DNA of 12,812 bases from an uncultured Clostridia bacterium (GTDB lineage Bacteria > Bacillota > Clostridia > Christensenellales > UBA1242), in contig USJH01000008.1 of NCBI GenBank assembly GCA_900554955.1, positions 1 through 12,812 on the forward strand, given 5' to 3'. Position numbers and translations under genes: made by a program. Under the pieces are notes generated by a model. That model made no database searches. It saw only the letters and a list, made by a program, of their open reading frames with translations, and was not told the DNA's origin. Below, in pieces: positions 8,883-12,812 of this stretch (positions are counted from its first letter, which is position 1; each line of letters starts with the position of its first letter).

Positions 8883-8910
8883 AAAGTCCAAGACGTTTGT
8901 CTTGGACTTT
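8883..8910 (-). terminator. Strong hairpin downstream of the metallopeptidase gene, probable terminator
   Basis: A perfect 12-bp stem (8883-8894 with 8899-8910) and a 4-nt loop lie 43 bp past the stop codon. On the minus strand TTTTGTTTT follows. Pairing can continue imperfectly outward to the GGGA at 8875 and the CTCCC at 8917-8921. It could instead be a structural element of a mobile-element boundary. Confidence 0.65.
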
Positions 8911-8952
8911 GTTTGGCTCCCTAATACGAAATAGCTACACTACCATTCCAGC

Positions 8953-9522
8953 TTACAGCCCCTCATTTTTGAATGCCACCTGCCATTCATTGACTATTTC
9001 ATCAAATTCATCATTCTGGTAAGTTTGTGGAATATAAAGATATTCTACTTCACCATACTTATACTTCATTACAGCATAAGAATAAGCATAGGCATCCATC
9101 TCCATATCTTGTGAAAAGTAGCCCGTATTCTCTTTCCCTTCTTCATTCAAAGCAGTTACATAGTTACTCTCCTCCTCAGACCACTTCTTTGCCAACTCTG
9201 CATTATTACACTTCGTCGGATCTTTTCGATAATCTTCAATTTCTAAATGTTGATAGATATGACGTATTTCGTGTAGAAGAAAATATTCAATATGTAACGG
9301 TTCATTTTGCCGGAAAGAGAAATCGACAGCAGCAATATTCACAGTAACCACATTAGTTCCCCTGTTACAACAAGCAAAAATCGAAACACTTTCATCGTAA
9401 CCAAATCTCCACTGGATTGTTTGGCTTGTTCTATAGAACCTAACATCAGAGTTAATTATATCGCTTATAATCGGAGAATATTGCTGTTGCAAATGTTCAA
9501 ATAGGCCTTTATCTATCATCAT
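8953..9522 (-). CDS. Small HEXXH zinc metallopeptidase-like protein
   Basis: A predicted soluble metalloprotease of 189 aa, last gene of the accessory operon. The zinc motif is HEIRH (84-88) inside FLLHEIRHIYQHLE. About 50 residues later EMDAYAYSYA (141-150) offers a Glu third ligand in an E-x-D-A-x-A arrangement, as in ImmA/IrrE-like and related gluzincins. Before the motif, VVTVNIAAVDFSF is a plausible edge strand of the peptidase fold. There is no signal peptide or DNA-binding domain. The start ATG (doubled, 9522 or 9519) follows a GGGGGGTGA site. It begins 39 bp after the helicase stop and has no separate promoter visible, so it is probably co-transcribed with the helicase. The exact family and the target are unknown; processing of a regulator or effector is a hypothesis from context. 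Confidence 0.78.
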   Translation of the reverse strand: MMIDKGLFEHLQQQYSPIISDIINSDVRFYRTSQTIQWRFGYDESVSIFACCNRGTNVVTVNIAAVDFSFRQNEPLHIEYFLLHEIRHIYQHLEIEDYRKDPTKCNNAELAKKWSEEESNYVTALNEEGKENTGYFSQDMEMDAYAYSYAVMKYKYGEVEYLYIPQTYQNDEFDEIVNEWQVAFKNEGL

Positions 9523-9561
9523 TCTATATCACCCCCCCTAAATTCCTTCAAAATGGAAATA

Positions 9562-12500
9562 TCATAATAAAAATTTTAAGCGATCTTCAAAATATGCTGG
9601 ATACTGCACCAAATTCGAAAATATTTCCTCTTTGTTTTGTTCTATCGCTTCCAATATTTTTTCAGATGATATATTATCGTCTCCTATAATCTTTGTCAAT
9701 TTAGTCGCAAGAACACGATCATTGAAGATCGTTTCACATATAGATACAGCAGTTTTAGTCGCTACACCATACTTCACTTTTTTTTGCAAAATATTAAGCA
9801 TATCTTTCGATCGTTCAATTTCGGTGCTAATGTCATTATCCAACATGTCACATATGTTCCCGATTAAAAAATTTAGTTCATAAGAGATTTTTTTATTACA
9901 TATATCGTCAATATCAAAAACTTGAATTCCGGTCAAATCCGACATCTTTTTAGGTAAAACTCCATCGATCCAAAGCCTACACAGGTAATCAAATTGTTCC
10001 TGATATTTACCCGGATTATATGTTTCCTTGTAAAATTTAATTATTTCCGTTAAACAGGCTTCTTCTGTTTTCAACATTGCCGTTATGTCTGTCACTGAAA
10101 GCCACCCTGAAATTTTTTTAGACAACTCAACTCCGGACATAGAAAATGCATATCGACTTACATCTGCCCCAACCAAGTGATTAATCTTTTTAACAATTGC
10201 ATCAAAAACTTTTTCTAACATATCTTTTTCTTGCTCGCTTGCTAAAGAATATGCCAGTGTATCCCTACATACTGTTTTTGCAACGTCAAATCTTTCGCAT
10301 TCTTCTACTTTTTCAAGTGCAAGGAAAAGATAACTTTCTATTGCTTCTAACGTATTTTTTCTAAGTCCCAATTCCTCATATATATTATGCTTTTTCCTCT
10401 CAGGATACTGTTTTAAGAAAGCTGCTACCAATCTTTGTGTAAACGTATCAATAACATCTTCCTCTTCAATGTGCTCGATATAATACTTTACAAACTTCTC
10501 TGCCGAAACAGGGATATTGTAATCGACTTGGATTTTTTGAACAAGTTTGAGGATTGAACTGCTACACGGTTCTGATGCGTTCGAATTAAACATATCTGAA
10601 CACATTTTCCAATTATAATATCCTCGTCCTCTTTCCCTTTCATCATAAATCTTTGGATCGGTTATTATAATACTTCCTTCAGTAAAGATTCCAGATCGAG
10701 CTGTTCGACCTATCAAATTTTGAAAATTTCGAATTTTCATAAATTCTCTATCTGCTCGCAATGTCGTAACAATAAGATACCTAATGGGAATATTCACACC
10801 TTGAGCCAACGTAGATGTACAAACTACAATTTGGATATGTTTTTGCTTTAGTGCATATTCAACCGCCAATTTTAATCCATTGGGAATATTAGAAGAGTGA
10901 GCCACAACACCAAACCTACTGCACTTCGTATATATATTTTCAGATCCATAATATTCGGAAAAAAGGTTACTCAACTTTTCCAACTGTACTGAATTTACAT
11001 CCGCAAGAAATGGACTTAAATCAAATTCTCTCAAATTCAACTCTATGATTCTTTTCATAACAGTGATAATTGACGATTGCCTTCCCACATAAATTGCAAC
11101 ACCACCGTTCCTACAAAGTTTTAATGTGTTGAATATTGCAATATCAATAGCTGAATTTTCCGGAAAAAATCTATCTTTATGTTCTTTTACCTTTTTCTTT
11201 AATTTTTCCTTCTTTATTATTCTTGGAATGTAATAGTCGTATTTAGACGGATTGTCAGAAAAATAAAACATATCACTGCTATCAGAAACAAAAGCAATCG
11301 ATTTAGGCGTAGATGATATTTGTGAATCTGTTGCCAAAACGCCAGCTTGTCCAAAAAGCCATTCTTTAATTTTCTCTGCATTCGACAAAACCGCAGACAT
11401 AAGAACAATCTGCTGGTTTTCGCGTGTAACGCTACGAATGTGCGTCATCAAAAGTTCATAAACAGCCCCACGAACGCCATCATCAAACATATGCGCCTCA
11501 TCGAACACAAAAAGATCAACCATATCAATAATATCTTTTTGGTGGTGGACAACATAACTAAGTTTTTCAGGCGTACATACAACTATCTGTTTACCTAAGG
11601 AATCATCGAAAAGCACTACATCTTCTTGCAATACATCTGAAAATTGATTTATCTTAACTTCCCCGCCAAAGGCTTTTATCATATCCATTGTAATTTCATT
11701 GCAAAGCGCTCTAAGAGGAGCAACTATTACAACAATTGATGCCCGTTGCTCAATGAATGCTGAACAAATAATCAATTCAATACTCTTTGTTTTCCCCACG
11801 CCTGTTGGAAGTTGAACAATCCCATTCATTCCACGCAATATATCAAAATTGCCTATAAGTTGCTGTGCAGACCATAGCATCCTTACCCCATTCTTACCTC
11901 GCAAATAGTCACGCCACTTTTCACTCGGCAGTTCAGTATAATCAGGCAGTAGCTTCCATGCAGATTGCTCGATTGACAAAAACAAAATAGCTAAAAACAA
12001 ATCGCCCCAAAAGACTTCGTCAATATCATCTTTATTGTATACCTCTTTCCGATAATTTTCAGAAAGCATTTTTATATTTTGGCGCTTCTCTCCTGTTTCA
12101 AAATACACTTTTATCGCATTGTTCAACATCGAACATTCGTCTTCATTTCTCATGTATTCCATTGGATAATTGTCAAATAAAAATGCCAGTAACCTCGTTA
12201 AAAATGCTTTGGCGGTATTTTGTTTTGTATCAACTTTTTGAAAAGCCTTGCGCAAAAGGACCTTAGAACTTCCAAAATTATTTGAAAAGAAATAGGCTGT
12301 TGCACCAGAAAGCAAAAAATCTACATCATATTTATCCCTATCTTTCGATTCCACAGCCGCATCAAAGTATTGCGCAACATTACGAACGTATACTCCGAAT
12401 TCACTTTTAGTATTATAATCATTTTCGATAACACTCTCGGCATATCGTGACAAAATGTATGTAGAGGAAAAAGATAAATCATTAGAGTTTAACGGAAAAT

Positions 12501-12594
12501 GCGGATAATCCTCCTTTGCCACATCAAATTCAACTAGTTTAGCCTTGGCTTTTTGATATTTAAGTAGCAATTGTGACTTTTCTGCGAATATCAT
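9562..12594 (-). CDS. Large Ski2-like superfamily 2 DEAH-box helicase, HamB-like (1010 aa)
   Basis: An ATP-driven nucleic-acid helicase. Start at the ATG at 12594, chosen because GAGAGG sits 8 bases upstream and the ATG overlaps the previous gene's TGA; a GTG three codons earlier is possible. Motifs (residues): Q-like LWSAQQL (~240-246), Walker A LPTGVGKT (~262-269), Ia APLRAL (~292), Ib CTPEKL (~340), DEAH (~365-368), III LMSAVLSN (~398; SAT is usual), V CTSTLAQGVNIP (~592-603) and VI QNLIGRTARSG (~625-635). V and VI are of Ski2/Hel308 type. The ~235 residues before the motor are helical with a TPR-like stretch (ATAYFFSNNFGSSKVLLRKAF). About 370 helical residues follow the motor. Codon choice (frequent ATA, CGA) is unlike the backbone genes. 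Size, fold and coupling to a small upstream gene resemble HamB of Hachiman. Helicase assignment is secure; Hachiman is inference. Confidence 0.93.
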   Translation of the reverse strand: MIFAEKSQLLLKYQKAKAKLVEFDVAKEDYPHFPLNSNDLSFSSTYILSRYAESVIENDYNTKSEFGVYVRNVAQYFDAAVESKDRDKYDVDFLLSGATAYFFSNNFGSSKVLLRKAFQKVDTKQNTAKAFLTRLLAFLFDNYPMEYMRNEDECSMLNNAIKVYFETGEKRQNIKMLSENYRKEVYNKDDIDEVFWGDLFLAILFLSIEQSAWKLLPDYTELPSEKWRDYLRGKNGVRMLWSAQQLIGNFDILRGMNGIVQLPTGVGKTKSIELIICSAFIEQRASIVVIVAPLRALCNEITMDMIKAFGGEVKINQFSDVLQEDVVLFDDSLGKQIVVCTPEKLSYVVHHQKDIIDMVDLFVFDEAHMFDDGVRGAVYELLMTHIRSVTRENQQIVLMSAVLSNAEKIKEWLFGQAGVLATDSQISSTPKSIAFVSDSSDMFYFSDNPSKYDYYIPRIIKKEKLKKKVKEHKDRFFPENSAIDIAIFNTLKLCRNGGVAIYVGRQSSIITVMKRIIELNLREFDLSPFLADVNSVQLEKLSNLFSEYYGSENIYTKCSRFGVVAHSSNIPNGLKLAVEYALKQKHIQIVVCTSTLAQGVNIPIRYLIVTTLRADREFMKIRNFQNLIGRTARSGIFTEGSIIITDPKIYDERERGRGYYNWKMCSDMFNSNASEPCSSSILKLVQKIQVDYNIPVSAEKFVKYYIEHIEEEDVIDTFTQRLVAAFLKQYPERKKHNIYEELGLRKNTLEAIESYLFLALEKVEECERFDVAKTVCRDTLAYSLASEQEKDMLEKVFDAIVKKINHLVGADVSRYAFSMSGVELSKKISGWLSVTDITAMLKTEEACLTEIIKFYKETYNPGKYQEQFDYLCRLWIDGVLPKKMSDLTGIQVFDIDDICNKKISYELNFLIGNICDMLDNDISTEIERSKDMLNILQKKVKYGVATKTAVSICETIFNDRVLATKLTKIIGDDNISSEKILEAIEQNKEEIFSNLVQYPAYFEDRLKFLL

Positions 12595-12812
12595 TGTATG
12601 CACCTCTCATACACCTTGTGAACTAAGTCCATCAGTTTCTTTCCATGAATAAAAAATATTGCTTGGCCATCGCTAATCTTTAATTCTTCTCCATCTATGC
12701 TTAACGTAATACCTTTATCAATAGCAATTCTGCTGCTAATCCCCGCTGCGCAGTATATGATTTTATAATTGTTTTCTGGCTTTATTAAAAATCTTGTAAC
12801 CTCTTCACTATA
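12591..12812 (-). CDS. C-terminal 73 residues of an unrecognised protein coupled to the helicase (5' end outside window)
   Basis: The minus-strand frame is open from the right edge to a TGA at 12591, whose bases overlap the helicase start codon (ATGA). The visible end alternates short strands (YKIIYCAAG, ITLSIDGEEL, QAIFFIHG) and closes with a helix (KKLMDLVHKVYERC). It has no membrane span. The 4-bp overlap implies translational coupling and a likely stoichiometric partnership with the helicase. In Hachiman the gene in this place is HamA (a DUF1837 nuclease effector). I cannot confirm that fold from this fragment, and no nuclease motif is visible in it. Confidence 0.75.
   Translation of the reverse strand, partial: YSEEVTRFLIKPENNYKIIYCAAGISSRIAIDKGITLSIDGEELKISDGQAIFFIHGKKLMDLVHKVYERCIQ

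Noticed and set aside
8731..8934. 67-codon plus-strand reading frame as a gene
   Set aside because: It has no ribosome site, runs straight through two hairpins, and its Cys/Phe/Lys-rich translation looks like read-through of non-coding DNA.

Overview
The window is AT-rich bacterial DNA that uses the standard code: TGG encodes Trp, and TAA, TAG and TGA all serve as stops. Purine-rich Shine-Dalgarno sites, TTGACA/TAAAAT promoters with extended TGn -10 boxes, and hairpin-plus-T-tract terminators all point to a low-GC Bacillota-type organism. An uncultured gut clostridial lineage is my guess; no rRNA or other decisive marker is present.

Positions 1-8520 look like chromosomal backbone. From left to right there is a truncated M1-family metallopeptidase lipoprotein (minus strand). 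Two tandem paralogous single-pass membrane coiled-coil proteins follow (minus strand), each with its own near-identical promoter and its own terminator. A coupled pair comes next: an IMPACT/YigZ-family protein followed by the recombination regulator RecX (minus strand). Enolase is divergent from that pair (plus strand), and a hypothetical protein (minus strand) converges on enolase across a shared bidirectional terminator.

Positions 8520-8950 hold no convincing gene. They contain a promoter, a short tandem repeat and several hairpins. This stretch separates the backbone from a different kind of DNA to its right.

Positions 8953-12812 form a minus-strand operon that reads like a defence-island fragment. 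It has the C-terminal end of an unrecognised gene, which overlaps a ~1010-aa Ski2-like SF2 helicase by an ATGA junction. A small HEXXH metallopeptidase gene follows the helicase. The order of a small gene followed by a large coupled helicase recalls Hachiman (HamA-HamB), with the peptidase as a possible third component. This is an inference, because most of the upstream gene lies outside the window. Codon choice in the helicase differs from the backbone genes, consistent with horizontal transfer.

The two most interesting items are the helicase/metallopeptidase operon and the membrane paralogs. The paralogs' C-termini share a 22-residue block that is invariant in protein although seven of its codons differ silently.
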